A DNA stretch of 64,000 bases, from positions 5,683-69,682 of the forward strand of contig CBDUZZ010000016.1 of the NCBI GenBank assembly GCA_965371855.1. Direction: 5' to 3'. Positions 35,664 to 45,493 of the stretch are shown here, piece by piece (within the stretch, counting starts at the first letter, position 1; every line of letters begins with the position of its first letter). Under the pieces are notes generated by a model that saw nothing but the letters and a program-made list of their open reading frames with translations, ran no database searches and had not been told where the DNA came from. The stretch comes from JAADEM01 sp965371855. GTDB lineage: Bacteria; Bacteroidota; Bacteroidia; Bacteroidales; Marinilabiliaceae. The position numbers and the translations under genes are program-made.

Positions 35664-38516
35664 ATGAAAACGACCACTTCCATTCTATTCACCCTTTTTC
35701 TGTTGCTCAACACTCTTACAGCCCAAACATCTGAAGACATAACCATTACCCCATTCCCATTTACTGTCAACGATGAAATAACCATAACTATCAAATCGGA
35801 CAATAGCTGTAACGATCTCAGTACCGAAAAGATGTATCTCCACTCAGGAGTTGGTTCTGAAGCCAGTCCATGGACGTATGCTGTAGGAAACTGGGGGCAG
35901 GATGACGAAATTGGAGTCATGACCAATAACGGCAACAGCACACACTCCATAACCTTAACTCCTAAAACATATTATTCTATTCCCAATGACCAGGAAGCAA
36001 CCATTAAAAAGATGGGGATGGTATTCCGAAATAGTGATGGATCTAAGAAGTGGAAATATAAATTAAACAACTCATGTACTGATGCTGATTATTTTGTCGG
36101 CATTGGCAGTTTTCAGATAGCGTTAGTCTCTCCTGCTGTATCGAACGGAGGCATCATAAAAATGAATTCTGGTGATAATCTCAACATCAATGTAACTTCT
36201 ACCGAGAATGCTGATTTCTCAATAAAAGAAAGTACAACTGAAATTGCAACAGCAACCAATGTACAGGAGATCAATTACAACAAAACCGTTACAGAAACAA
36301 ACTCTTACAGAATCGATGTCAATAATGGTACTGAAGTGAAAACTATATCTTTTACTGTACTGGTAACTCCAACTCCAATTGTTGAGGCTCTGCCTGCGGG
36401 ATTAAGAGACGGGATAAACTATTATGATGGTGATGACACCAAAGTAACCCTTGTTCTGCACGCACCTAACAAATCCTATGTTTACGTAAAAGGTGATTTC
36501 TCCGATTGGCTACTAAAGAATAATTACCTGTTGAAAGTCACTAATGCAGACTCTTCTAATCCCGAAACACGATACTGGATAACCATTAACGGGCTGGAAC
36601 CGGATAAGGAGTATGCTTTTCAGTATGTAGTTGACGGAGAAAAAATAGTTGCTGATCCATACACTGAGAAAGTACTTGATCCATGGAATGATGAGTATAT
36701 TCCAAGTGAGATTTACCCTGACTTAAAACCATATCCTAAAAATAAGACTGAAGGCATTGTAAGTATCTTCCAAACAGCACAACCGGAGTATGACTGGAAA
36801 ACTACTAACTTTCAGAAACCTCCCAAAGAAAACCTGATAGTGTATGAACTGCTGGTTCGTGATTTCGTTAATAAACACTCTTATCAGTCAATTTTAGATT
36901 CACTGAACTATTTGCAGAGGCTAAATGTTAATGCCATTGAGCTGATGCCGATAAATGAATTTGAAGGCAACGAAAGCTGGGGATATAATCCATCATTTAT
37001 GTTTGCTCCGGACAAATATTACGGTCCCAAAGACAAGTTAAAGGAATTTATTGACGAGGCACACAGTAGAGGTATCGCGGTTATTATCGATATCGTTATG
37101 AATCACTCCTTCGGACAGTCTCCTTTTGTTCAGCTTTATGACTGGCACGGGGGTGACGGGGAGATTGTTTTCGACGAACCTACCCCATGGTTTAATGCCA
37201 AATCACCAAATGAAACATATAAATGGGGAGCCGATTTTAATCACGAGAGTGTGTTTACTCAAGCTCTGCTTGACAGCATCAACCACTTCTGGATAAAAGA
37301 GTACAACGTTGACGGATTCAGGTTTGACTTCACTAAAGGTTTTACCAATACTCCCGGTGATGGCTGGGCTTATGATGCTCCCAGAATAGCTATCCTGAAA
37401 AGAATGTATGATCAGATTGTTGCTGTTAATCCCGATACTTATGTTATACTTGAACACCTCGCCGATAACAATGAAGAAAAGGAACTGGCTAATTATGGAT
37501 TAATGCTTTGGGGAAATATGGTTCATAACTATTCCGAAGCGGCACTGGGCTGGAACGAAGGCGACAAATCAGACCTGGGCTGGGCTTCTCACACAAAAAG
37601 AGGATGGTCAGAACCACACCTTGTGGCATACTCCAGTTCACATGATGAAGAGAGAATAGCATACAAAAACATTCAGTACGGAAACTCATCAGGCGACTAT
37701 AACATAAAAGAACACGCTACAAGCATGGAAAGGATGCAGTTACAGGCAATGTTTCTATATCCAATTCCCGGCCCGAAAATGATATGGCAGTTCGATGAAT
37801 TAGGTTATGATGTAAGCATCGATGACCCATGCAGGGTCTGTAATAAACCTATCTTGTGGAAATACACAAAAGATACTGACAGGAGAAGGGTATATAACCT
37901 GCATCGGTATATGTTTAAACTAAAAAACAGTGAACCTGCATTCTCAACTACCAACTTCACACTCAATGTTGATAACGGATATAACAAATCAATAATTCTG
38001 GAGCATAGCGACATGAATGTTGTTATTGTTGGGAATTTTGATGTGATTGCCCATCCAAATTCTGTTACGTTCCCTTCTGTAGGTCTCTGGTATGAGTATT
38101 TTAGCGGTACTGAATTCAATGTATCTTCAAACCAACAAAATATAGAACTTAAACCCGGAGAGTATAAAATGTTCACAACAAAAGAATTCGATACCCCCAA
38201 TTTAGATGAATACATTACAACATTCATCAAAGAGATACCGAATGACCGGGTTCACGGAAATGACAGAATGGTAATATATCCGATGCCGGCTAAAAACCAT
38301 ACAAACATTCAATACTCCATTGCTCAAACCGGTTCTGTGAATATTGATATATTCACTCTGCAAGGAGAAAAAATTGAAAATTTCAGGTTTGATAACCAAC
38401 TAAAAGGAATTCATACTGTGACATGGAAGATCGGCAGCGGACAACCCAAAGGCATATACATCATAAGAGTTTCAACTCCTAAGGAAATATTCTCAGGGAA
38501 AGTTATCGTGATGTAA
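35664..38516 (+). CDS. GH13 alpha-amylase with T9SS C-terminal sorting domain
   Basis: A 950-residue secreted amylase starting at the ATG at 35664 (MKTTTSILFTLFLLLNTLTAQ, a signal peptide); an upstream in-frame extension lacks sense. Residues 20-240 are beta-rich linker domains, about 250-350 a CBM48-like domain (YVKGDFSDWLLKNN), then the GH13 barrel with the nucleophile Asp in VDGFRFDFTKG (near 555), acid/base Glu in VILEHL (near 596) and the third Asp in SSHDEER (near 659). The last 75 residues (PKGIYIIRVST, SGKVIVM) are a type A T9SS sorting domain, so the enzyme should be exported by the type IX system. It likely plays the role of SusG. Confidence 0.92.
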   Translation: MKTTTSILFTLFLLLNTLTAQTSEDITITPFPFTVNDEITITIKSDNSCNDLSTEKMYLHSGVGSEASPWTYAVGNWGQDDEIGVMTNNGNSTHSITLTPKTYYSIPNDQEATIKKMGMVFRNSDGSKKWKYKLNNSCTDADYFVGIGSFQIALVSPAVSNGGIIKMNSGDNLNINVTSTENADFSIKESTTEIATATNVQEINYNKTVTETNSYRIDVNNGTEVKTISFTVLVTPTPIVEALPAGLRDGINYYDGDDTKVTLVLHAPNKSYVYVKGDFSDWLLKNNYLLKVTNADSSNPETRYWITINGLEPDKEYAFQYVVDGEKIVADPYTEKVLDPWNDEYIPSEIYPDLKPYPKNKTEGIVSIFQTAQPEYDWKTTNFQKPPKENLIVYELLVRDFVNKHSYQSILDSLNYLQRLNVNAIELMPINEFEGNESWGYNPSFMFAPDKYYGPKDKLKEFIDEAHSRGIAVIIDIVMNHSFGQSPFVQLYDWHGGDGEIVFDEPTPWFNAKSPNETYKWGADFNHESVFTQALLDSINHFWIKEYNVDGFRFDFTKGFTNTPGDGWAYDAPRIAILKRMYDQIVAVNPDTYVILEHLADNNEEKELANYGLMLWGNMVHNYSEAALGWNEGDKSDLGWASHTKRGWSEPHLVAYSSSHDEERIAYKNIQYGNSSGDYNIKEHATSMERMQLQAMFLYPIPGPKMIWQFDELGYDVSIDDPCRVCNKPILWKYTKDTDRRRVYNLHRYMFKLKNSEPAFSTTNFTLNVDNGYNKSIILEHSDMNVVIVGNFDVIAHPNSVTFPSVGLWYEYFSGTEFNVSSNQQNIELKPGEYKMFTTKEFDTPNLDEYITTFIKEIPNDRVHGNDRMVIYPMPAKNHTNIQYSIAQTGSVNIDIFTLQGEKIENFRFDNQLKGIHTVTWKIGSGQPKGIYIIRVSTPKEIFSGKVIVM

Positions 38517-38651
38517 AGAAGCAGCCTCATCCCGACCATTAAATGCTAAAATTTCATTACTTTACAAAAAAGTATTAAAGATTCAACACACAACCTTCTA
38601 AATACTCCCCACCGCGGCAGGGAGTTAGAGGGGGCTTTAATTTTATCAACC
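38517..38651. other. Short intergenic region with decayed palindrome
   Basis: Contains an imperfect palindrome around 38603-38630 (CTCCCCACCGCGGCAGGGAG) of the CTCCCC repeat type. No promoter box is clear. Confidence 0.35.
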
Positions 38652-40487
38652 ATGAAAAACTTTACACTACTAACCATCATTCTGCTAATTACCCTTCCCG
38701 TTTCATCGCAAACAATAGAACGAGTAGACCCTCCAAACTGGTGGACAGGCATGAAATACAACAATGTAGAATTGTTGATTAAGAGTAAAAACATACGCAA
38801 TGCAACATTCTCCACAAAAGAAAAAGATATCACTATCGATGACGTCATTTACCCCGAAAATCCGGATTATGTTTATGTTGATATTACCATCTCCAAAAAT
38901 GCAACTCCCGGCGTCAAAAAGATAGATTATAAAATTGGCAAAAAAAATTATGTCCTCAAATATGAATTGAAAGAGAGACAACGCTCAGACAATATTCATC
39001 AGGGAATTAATACCTCGGATGTAATGTATCTTATCACACCCGACAGATTTGCAAACGGAGATGCCAAAAATGATGTAATAGAAAGTATGAAAGATCCGGC
39101 TTTTGACAGAGATGAAAATGACGCACGGCATGGTGGTGACCTCAGAGGAATAATTAACAAGCTGAATTACATCAAAAGTCTGGGAATGACAGCCACATGG
39201 CTCAACCCCATTGAGGAAAACGATATGGATGCTACTTCATATCATGGCTACGCTTTTACCGATCATTACAAGGTAGATGCGCGTTTTGGTACTAATGCCG
39301 ACTATCTGGAGTATGTAGAAAAGAGTCACAACAAAAAGCTTAAAGTAATTAAAGACGTTGTTTACAATCACTTTGGCATAAACCATTACCTTATCAAAGA
39401 GCTACCTTCAAAAACATGGATACATAACTGGAACAAGTTCACCAGAACAAACTATCGTGCCAGTGTACTAATGGATCCACACGCATCAAAAGCCGACATA
39501 AAGCAAATGTCAGACGGATGGTTCGACACCTCAATGCCAGACATGAACCAGAATAATGTGCATGTTGCAAAATTTCTGATACAGAATTCTATCTGGTGGA
39601 TAGAAAACTTTGGCATTGACGCATTCAGAGTAGACACCTATCCCTATTCCGACCAAAAATTTATGAGCAACCTCACAAAAACTATTTATGAAGAATATCC
39701 CGATTTTACAATTTTCGGTGAAGCGTGGGTTACCGGAGTAACTGCACAGGCATGGGTAACATCGGGCTTTCATCGCGGAAAAGATTTCACATCATATATG
39801 AACGGAATTACAGATTTCAGCCTGAAAGATGCAATAATTGCAACTGTGAAAGAGGATTTCGGATGGAGCACGGGAGTATCTAAAATATATTACACTCTTG
39901 TTTGGGATTACCTTTACAAAGACCCAAACGCAAATGTCATTTTTATTGACAACCACGACCTTGACAGATTTCTTGGTGTGGCAGACAGAGATATGAAAGA
40001 TTACCGGATGGCTCTCGGTATTTTGTTTACAACACGCGGAATACCACAACTCTTTTACGGTGCTGAGATAAATATGGAAAGAGGCGGTGCACATGGTTAT
40101 CTTCGTCAGGATTTTGAAGGGGGCTGGGAAGAAGATAAACTGGATAAATTTACCCGAGAAGGCAGAACTAAAGATGAGAATCAAACATGGGATTATATCT
40201 CAAAACTTGCGAATTGGCGACTTTCAAGCTCTGCCGTTAAGGAAGGAAAACTAATGCAGTTTGTGCCTGAAAACAGTATCTATGTATATTTCAGATATGA
40301 TAATCTACAAACTATAATGGTTGTAGTAAATGCCGGACAAGAAGATGCTGATATTAATATTGGCCGTTTTGAAGAGATGACCTGTGGCTACTTAAAAGCC
40401 AGAGATATCATTTCCGACAAAACTTATGATATAAATGAAATTAAAGTTCAAAGCAGAACAACTTCAATTTTTGAATTAGGCAAATAA
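38652..40487 (+). CDS. susA: GH13 cyclomaltodextrinase/neopullulanase, SusA-like
   Basis: A 611-residue enzyme with signal peptide MKNFTLLTIILLITLPVSS. An N-terminal cyclomaltodextrinase-type beta domain (residues 20-115, IERVDPPNWWTGMKYN) precedes the GH13 barrel: DVMYLITPDRFANGD, DVVYNHFG, the nucleophile in GIDAFRVDTYPY (near 326), acid/base Glu in FGEAW (near 356) and Asp in FIDNHD (near 432). A C-terminal beta domain closes it. There is no T9SS tail, so it is probably periplasmic and cleaves imported malto-oligosaccharides, as SusA does. It is separated from the secreted amylase by 135 bases. Confidence 0.92.
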   Translation: MKNFTLLTIILLITLPVSSQTIERVDPPNWWTGMKYNNVELLIKSKNIRNATFSTKEKDITIDDVIYPENPDYVYVDITISKNATPGVKKIDYKIGKKNYVLKYELKERQRSDNIHQGINTSDVMYLITPDRFANGDAKNDVIESMKDPAFDRDENDARHGGDLRGIINKLNYIKSLGMTATWLNPIEENDMDATSYHGYAFTDHYKVDARFGTNADYLEYVEKSHNKKLKVIKDVVYNHFGINHYLIKELPSKTWIHNWNKFTRTNYRASVLMDPHASKADIKQMSDGWFDTSMPDMNQNNVHVAKFLIQNSIWWIENFGIDAFRVDTYPYSDQKFMSNLTKTIYEEYPDFTIFGEAWVTGVTAQAWVTSGFHRGKDFTSYMNGITDFSLKDAIIATVKEDFGWSTGVSKIYYTLVWDYLYKDPNANVIFIDNHDLDRFLGVADRDMKDYRMALGILFTTRGIPQLFYGAEINMERGGAHGYLRQDFEGGWEEDKLDKFTREGRTKDENQTWDYISKLANWRLSSSAVKEGKLMQFVPENSIYVYFRYDNLQTIMVVVNAGQEDADINIGRFEEMTCGYLKARDIISDKTYDINEIKVQSRTTSIFELGK

Positions 40488-40817
40488 CAACTCTTTCACT
40501 ATGTTAGAAGTTTGCTTATCAAAGGGTTGAACCCGTAACTATTATTAGTTCCGTAGGAATGGTATATTATAGACAGGAGCGTAAGCTCCTGTAACACAAT
40601 AAAAAGGTAATTTCAGTTCCGTAGAAACGGCATGTATTATTTTGTGTAGTGGTCTCAACAAAAAGCAGATCATTCATATGACCAAATAAATATATTTACA
40701 TAATTCCTTTATTATTCACATTTTTTTTATAATATGCATGAAAATACAGAATTGAACTAAAACTATTAGGGTTAGTACCAAACATAAATGCTCTGAGAGC
40801 AACAAATAATTACTGGT
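40488..40817. other. Intergenic region with REP-like palindromes before the susR-like gene
   Basis: No gene is seen. It holds the palindromes described at 40524-40624 and then about 150 bases of AT-rich leader in front of the regulator. A short CTCTGAGAG palindrome near 40791 sits 25 bases before the start codon. Confidence 0.45.
40524..40624. repeat. REP-like palindrome cluster
   Basis: GGGTTGAACCC (40524-40534), CAGGAGC-GTAA-GCTCCTG (40574-40591) and two copies of AGTTCCGTAG (40548 and 40615) lie in a row. The order of several unlike palindromes resembles the clusters at the RAYT locus, but the motifs differ, so these belong to another family. Confidence 0.65.
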
Positions 40818-42452
40818 ATGAAAAGATTATTTATTCTACTCTTATTAATATCAACATTTGCAGAGGGGCAAAATAATTTAGATGAGATATTACATAGTCT
40901 GGATCAGATAATTCTAAAACGTGACTTCTATAACGGCAAGAGAGAACACAAAATTAGTTCGTTAAATGAACTTCTTGCTCAATCAACTGACGATCAAAAC
41001 AGATATAACATATACAAAACCATAGCCAAAGAATACATCCCATACAATAGTGATTCGGCTCTTTACTACAGTACAAAAAGTATTCAAACTGCAACTTCTT
41101 TCTCCGATAAGAAGCCATTGATATCCGCTCAAATACAATTGGCAAGTATATATGTTATAAAAGGAATGTATTGTGAAGCTAATAAGTTACTTGACGAAAT
41201 AAACAAACAACATATAACAAAAAATCAGAAAGTTGCTTATCTCATTACTCGTATTGAACTAAACAGATATAAGGCAGTCTCTTTTTCAAAATCTGAATCG
41301 TTACCCGATTACGGAAAGCTTAGGGCATTATATCAGGATTCGTTATTAATGGTAATTGATAGTAACACCGCAAGGTATGCCGTAACCAAAGCTGACAGGC
41401 TGATGGATAAGGCGGAATACGAAAAGATGAAAGAAGTAATGCTTGAGTCACTTAGTAAACAAAAGATAGAAGATAGGTCATACGGTTACACAGCATACAC
41501 ATTAGCAATTGCCTACGGCAAACTGGGGAATTTAGATAAAAAAGCTTTTTACCTTGCTAAATCTGCAATTTCAGACATAACATGTGGCGTACGGGAAAAT
41601 GCCGCCTTACGCGAATTAGCTTTTCTCCTGTTTAAATCGGGCGATCTGAAACAAGCATATAAATATATTAAAATTGCAATGGAAGATGCTCTTTTCAGCA
41701 AAGCAAAATTAAGGAGTCACGAAGTGTTACAAATCCTTCCGTTGATAGACAGTGAATATAACGACATGAGAAACAGAAGGAGCAGGGACATGCTCTACTT
41801 TGGCTTGATTTTAAGTCTTCTTATTATAGTTTTGTTTATTTCTCTTCTGTATATTTCAAAACAAAAAAAGAAGCTGATTGATGCAATAAATAACAATGAG
41901 ATCATAAACAAACAACTTTATGATTTGAATAAAAAATTAAGGAAGAGCAATGAGGAAGTTCTATTTGCAAATAAGAAACTTGAATCCCTTACCAATGTAC
42001 AGAAAGAGTACATTGTTCATTATGTCAAACTAAGTTCAGAATATATAGGTAAGATTGATGATTACCGTAAGTCTCTTTACAAAAAGGCAATCTCAGAAGA
42101 TAAAGATGAGATAATCAAAGACCTTCGCTCGATAGACTTTATCACCACCGAACTCAATCTGTTTTATGATGATTTCGACAAAGCGTTCCTCAACCTTTAT
42201 CCTAATTTCATTGAACAATTCAACCAACTCTTAAAAGATGATGAACAGATAAAACTAAAACATGATGAGATTTTAAACTCAGAGTTACGTGTTTTTGCAC
42301 TTATACGCCTGGGAATAACTGAAAGCGAGCAAATTGCAGAATTCCTGCGCTATTCCATCACTACCATATACAACTATCGGGTGAAGATGAGAAACAAAGC
42401 AAAAATCCCAAGAAATGAATTTAAAGAAGCTGTAACTAAAATCGGAAAATAA
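40818..42452 (+). CDS. SusR-like membrane-spanning transcription regulator (TPR, DUF6377)
   Basis: A 544-residue protein with the layout of SusR-type regulators. Signal peptide to about residue 18, a periplasmic TPR-like helical domain (residues 20-315), one transmembrane helix (about 325-346, FGLILSLLIIVLFISLLYI), a cytoplasmic coiled coil, and a C-terminal LuxR-like helix-turn-helix (FALIRLGITESEQIAEFLRYSITTIYNYRVKMRNKA). SusR senses maltose or larger malto-oligosaccharides in the periplasm and activates sus genes. Position at the end of the starch locus supports the same job. The DUF6377 label is from memory of the family. Confidence 0.85.
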   Translation: MKRLFILLLLISTFAEGQNNLDEILHSLDQIILKRDFYNGKREHKISSLNELLAQSTDDQNRYNIYKTIAKEYIPYNSDSALYYSTKSIQTATSFSDKKPLISAQIQLASIYVIKGMYCEANKLLDEINKQHITKNQKVAYLITRIELNRYKAVSFSKSESLPDYGKLRALYQDSLLMVIDSNTARYAVTKADRLMDKAEYEKMKEVMLESLSKQKIEDRSYGYTAYTLAIAYGKLGNLDKKAFYLAKSAISDITCGVRENAALRELAFLLFKSGDLKQAYKYIKIAMEDALFSKAKLRSHEVLQILPLIDSEYNDMRNRRSRDMLYFGLILSLLIIVLFISLLYISKQKKKLIDAINNNEIINKQLYDLNKKLRKSNEEVLFANKKLESLTNVQKEYIVHYVKLSSEYIGKIDDYRKSLYKKAISEDKDEIIKDLRSIDFITTELNLFYDDFDKAFLNLYPNFIEQFNQLLKDDEQIKLKHDEILNSELRVFALIRLGITESEQIAEFLRYSITTIYNYRVKMRNKAKIPRNEFKEAVTKIGK

Positions 42453-42469
42453 AATAACTGTAACTTAAC

Positions 42470-42508
42470 AACCCCTCTTCATGTTAAGATAACAGGAAAA
42501 GGGGTTGA
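42470..42508. terminator. Weak hairpin between convergent genes
   Basis: CAACCCCT (42470-42477) pairs with AGGGGTTG (42501-42508) between the stops of the convergent susR-like and rhodanese genes. The loop is 23 bases and can form an alternative inner TTAAC/GTTAA pair. It could act as a terminator for either side. Confidence 0.35.
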
Positions 42509-42550
42509 AGAAAACATTAGTATTTACGGCTAAAGATCGATTTATCTATA

Positions 42551-43348
42551 TCATTTACTCCAGTCATTCCACGAACCGTCATAAACTTTCAACTTTGGGT
42601 ATTTAAGAATTTCTTTCAATACAAAATAGGTTGCTCCGGCACGTAAACCTGTTTTACAGTATAGTATCACCTCTTTGTTTGGTGTTACACCTGCACTGTT
42701 AAACAGTGCCTGTAAAGCAGCTTTATCTTTAAAATTATCTGTCTCAGTAACCATCTCCTCATAAGGTATACTTACAGCATTTCCAATTTTACCGGCATTA
42801 TAAAATTCAGGTTTTCTGGAATCGACAATAACAGTTGATGTGCTATTAAGCTTTGATTTTACATAAGCTTTATCTGTCAGGATACTTTTATTAACAACCG
42901 GTGTAAACGTTGCTTTTTTTATTGATGGTTTTACTTTTGTTATTGGCCCTCTTACAGCGCGCCATGCAGTCATTTGGCCATCTAAAACCTTAATGTTTTT
43001 GACACCGAGATAATCCAGCACCCAATAAACCCTTCCTGCTCTCATGCCTGTTTTACAATAAAGCACAACTTCTGAATCGTTACTAACCCCATTCTCGCCA
43101 AAAATAGCAGCCATCTCATCCACACTTTTCATGTATCCCTCATCAGTTTTTTCCAAACTGTTAGTGCTAATATTTACTGCACCCTTAATGTGTATTTTTG
43201 CATAATCAGAAGATTTTCTGGTATCAACAATAATAACTCCTTTTTTAGATTTGAGTTCTTTTGCTGTAATCAGTTTTTGAGCAAAAGCTGTTTGACTAAC
43301 CAGCAATGATACAAGAACTACACTTATAACTAATTTCATATTTTTCAT
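42551..43348 (-). CDS. Exported two-domain rhodanese sulfurtransferase
   Basis: A 265-residue protein with signal peptide MKLVISVVLVSLLVSQTAFAQ (ATG at codon 1 or 4). Two rhodanese domains follow, each with an intact active-site loop: LYCKTGMRAG in the first and LYCKTGLRAG in the second, plus VDTRKSSDY and VDSRKPEFY elements. Most tandem rhodaneses keep the cysteine only in the second domain, so two active cysteines are notable. It should accept sulfane sulfur (from polysulfide, thiosulfate or protein persulfide) in the periplasm. It is the last gene of the sulfur cluster. Confidence 0.9.
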   Translation of the reverse strand: MKNMKLVISVVLVSLLVSQTAFAQKLITAKELKSKKGVIIVDTRKSSDYAKIHIKGAVNISTNSLEKTDEGYMKSVDEMAAIFGENGVSNDSEVVLYCKTGMRAGRVYWVLDYLGVKNIKVLDGQMTAWRAVRGPITKVKPSIKKATFTPVVNKSILTDKAYVKSKLNSTSTVIVDSRKPEFYNAGKIGNAVSIPYEEMVTETDNFKDKAALQALFNSAGVTPNKEVILYCKTGLRAGATYFVLKEILKYPKLKVYDGSWNDWSK

Positions 43349-43360
43349 ATTATTAAGATT

Positions 43361-44389
43361 TTAAAATTTAACTTGTAATTGCACCAAAATAGCATCATTT
43401 AATTTTTCGGCTCCCTTTTCAGCATTGTATAGATAGTTTACTTGTAATCTTGTCCAGTCGTTAAAGAAATAATTTAACCCATATGTCCAGGTATATAAAT
43501 TGTTATTATCAATAGCATGGTCGGTATCAAAATACTCAAATTTCAAGATCGGCTGTATCATAAAAGGTGTCATATACATTGCCATAACATAAGCCCCGCT
43601 GCGTTTATCGCCGAAAGTCATCGGATCAGAACCACAACCGCCACCGGCAGCCCGGTTGTAATCACCTTCGTCATAAATATATTCAGCTTGAAGCAAGAAA
43701 TTTCCTGCATCAACAGCTACTTCTCCCGCATAAGATTTGCGAATATCAGTATCATTATTAGGAAATCCATAACGGAAACTACCACCAACACTTAAAAAAT
43801 CAAGTGGTTTGAAAACAACACGGCCAATAACGTCTTTCTTATTATTATTATCCTTTATAGTTACACCCCGCCCATTCATAACTGCCAGGCTATATTTGAT
43901 TGCGGTTTCATTACTGCCACCCAGCATAATCAGACCCAAATCTCTTTGTGGAGAAACAAGCTGGTCCGACACCATTGATCTACGTATGGTATGCAGCTTA
44001 TGACATGCAGTATTTACTTCTTGCCCAAATGGTTGCTTAAATTGACCTAATGAAAATTTGGCCCATTCATATCGATTGTATGAGATGAATGCATCAAGTA
44101 AAAGTGGATATCCTGTTGGGCTAACAAATGGGCTGGCTTCTAGTACTACGTAGTATGAAAAATCGTAAGGAATTTTCCCTGTTACTCCAATCCTTGCTCT
44201 CATGAACTTAAAAGTATTTGATGCCGGATCAGTCATGTGGTACTCATATTGTGGTTGTATAAAACCAAATACTTTTACCTTGCCATCATCACTCTCATCA
44301 TCAGAAGGATCTTCGCAACCCTGTGCTTTTAATATTTGTGGTGTAAATATAAAAGCAACAGAAATTAAAATTAATAGTATTTTTTTCAT
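43361..44389 (-). CDS. OprO/OprP-like outer-membrane porin
   Basis: A 342-residue beta-barrel protein with signal peptide MKKILLILISVAFIFTPQILKAQ and an acidic head (EDPSDDESDDGK). Segments VKVFGFIQPQYEYHMTD, FKFMRARIGVTGKIPYDFSYYVVLEASP and SLGQFKQPFGQE are typical of the phosphate-selective porin O and P family, and the protein ends in the barrel-type VQLQVKF. It would form an anion-permeable channel. Lying 12 bases upstream of one rhodanese gene and downstream of another, it may admit thiosulfate, polysulfide or another sulfur anion; that substrate is inferred from neighbours only. Confidence 0.85.
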   Translation of the reverse strand: MKKILLILISVAFIFTPQILKAQGCEDPSDDESDDGKVKVFGFIQPQYEYHMTDPASNTFKFMRARIGVTGKIPYDFSYYVVLEASPFVSPTGYPLLLDAFISYNRYEWAKFSLGQFKQPFGQEVNTACHKLHTIRRSMVSDQLVSPQRDLGLIMLGGSNETAIKYSLAVMNGRGVTIKDNNNKKDVIGRVVFKPLDFLSVGGSFRYGFPNNDTDIRKSYAGEVAVDAGNFLLQAEYIYDEGDYNRAAGGGCGSDPMTFGDKRSGAYVMAMYMTPFMIQPILKFEYFDTDHAIDNNNLYTWTYGLNYFFNDWTRLQVNYLYNAEKGAEKLNDAILVQLQVKF

Positions 44390-44497
44390 TATTTAAGTTT
44401 TAAATTATTTTTCGTTCCAAATTGTATTTTATAAAAATTAGAAAATAATAAACCAATGAAAAACCACATTGGTTTACTATTGTAACAATAAAGTTTA

Positions 44498-45493
44498 TTA
44501 CTTAACCGTTGATAAATTTTTAGGGTTTGAATCCGCTCCCCATTGGTTTGATTTCCATGCATCATTACTGTTGTATAGGCCATTCATGCCAAACAATAAA
44601 CTATAAGTATCGTATCCTAAAACATTCATATATGCAGCAATAACTGCTGAGGTTTGCCCTGTGTAACAATAAGTTACTACCTGCTTTGATGGATCTGCAA
44701 AATAAATTAAATCATCGGCAATTGACAGAGGTAATATTCGGGAAGCGCCGTCAATATGGCCAAAAGCAGTATAGTCACCATCAGAAAAATAATTGTTTAT
44801 GAAATACTTAGACGGGCTTTCTAAAACATCAGAATTTTTAGCCGTTTTAAAACCTGAGGCAACAACAGCTTCTACACGTGCTCTCAATATCGCCGCACCG
44901 TCTATTGAGTTATCATTTAATATGGGAGAATCGTATTTTACGTTTGCTGGCGCTGATGAGTTTGACCAGTTTTCATGTCCTTCTGCAGGATTACTTCCAA
45001 TTTGAGCATTCCATTTTGCAGCAAAGTCTTCATGCCAACCACACATACCCCATTTCAAAGCCTGTGCATCAGGATAACCATAAAGGCGGAGTAAAGAAGT
45101 TGCATAGCAAGCTGTTTGCCCGGTATAGCATACAACCAAAATCCTCTTATCGCCGGCTTTTACAGCTTCATTTAAAATATTACCAAAAGCAACATTATGG
45201 GCACCTGTAATATGACCGTTTCCAAAATCTTCAATACTTCTAATGTCAATGATGTATTTATTTCCTACAAAACCAGGGATATCAGCATCGGTAGCCGGTG
45301 GTGCCGTTACAAACTTAACATCGCCATTCGCGCCGTGATATTTTATGATATTCGGCAAGTCCATGTTGTTTGCCACTAAATACTTTGTTAAAGTATCAAA
45401 TGTGGGTTCAACAACTTCTTTATCTTTACATCCTGTAAAAATAAATGTCGGCAGTACAAATAATAGAATTAAATAAATTGATAATTTTTTCAT
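44498..45493 (-). CDS. Two-domain rhodanese lipoprotein
   Basis: A 331-residue lipoprotein (lipobox FTGC, Cys22). Two rhodanese-type halves are visible: YIIDIRSIEDFGNGHITGA with active loop VVCYTGQTACYAT, and a second with loop YCYTGQTSAVIAA. Both candidate catalytic cysteines are present in the rare CYTGQT form. Between them lies YGYPDAQALKWGMCGWHEDF, like thiosulfate or selenium-type rhodaneses. It is probably held at the periplasmic face of a membrane. It precedes the porin gene by 109 bases in the same direction. Confidence 0.87.
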   Translation of the reverse strand: MKKLSIYLILLFVLPTFIFTGCKDKEVVEPTFDTLTKYLVANNMDLPNIIKYHGANGDVKFVTAPPATDADIPGFVGNKYIIDIRSIEDFGNGHITGAHNVAFGNILNEAVKAGDKRILVVCYTGQTACYATSLLRLYGYPDAQALKWGMCGWHEDFAAKWNAQIGSNPAEGHENWSNSSAPANVKYDSPILNDNSIDGAAILRARVEAVVASGFKTAKNSDVLESPSKYFINNYFSDGDYTAFGHIDGASRILPLSIADDLIYFADPSKQVVTYCYTGQTSAVIAAYMNVLGYDTYSLLFGMNGLYNSNDAWKSNQWGADSNPKNLSTVK

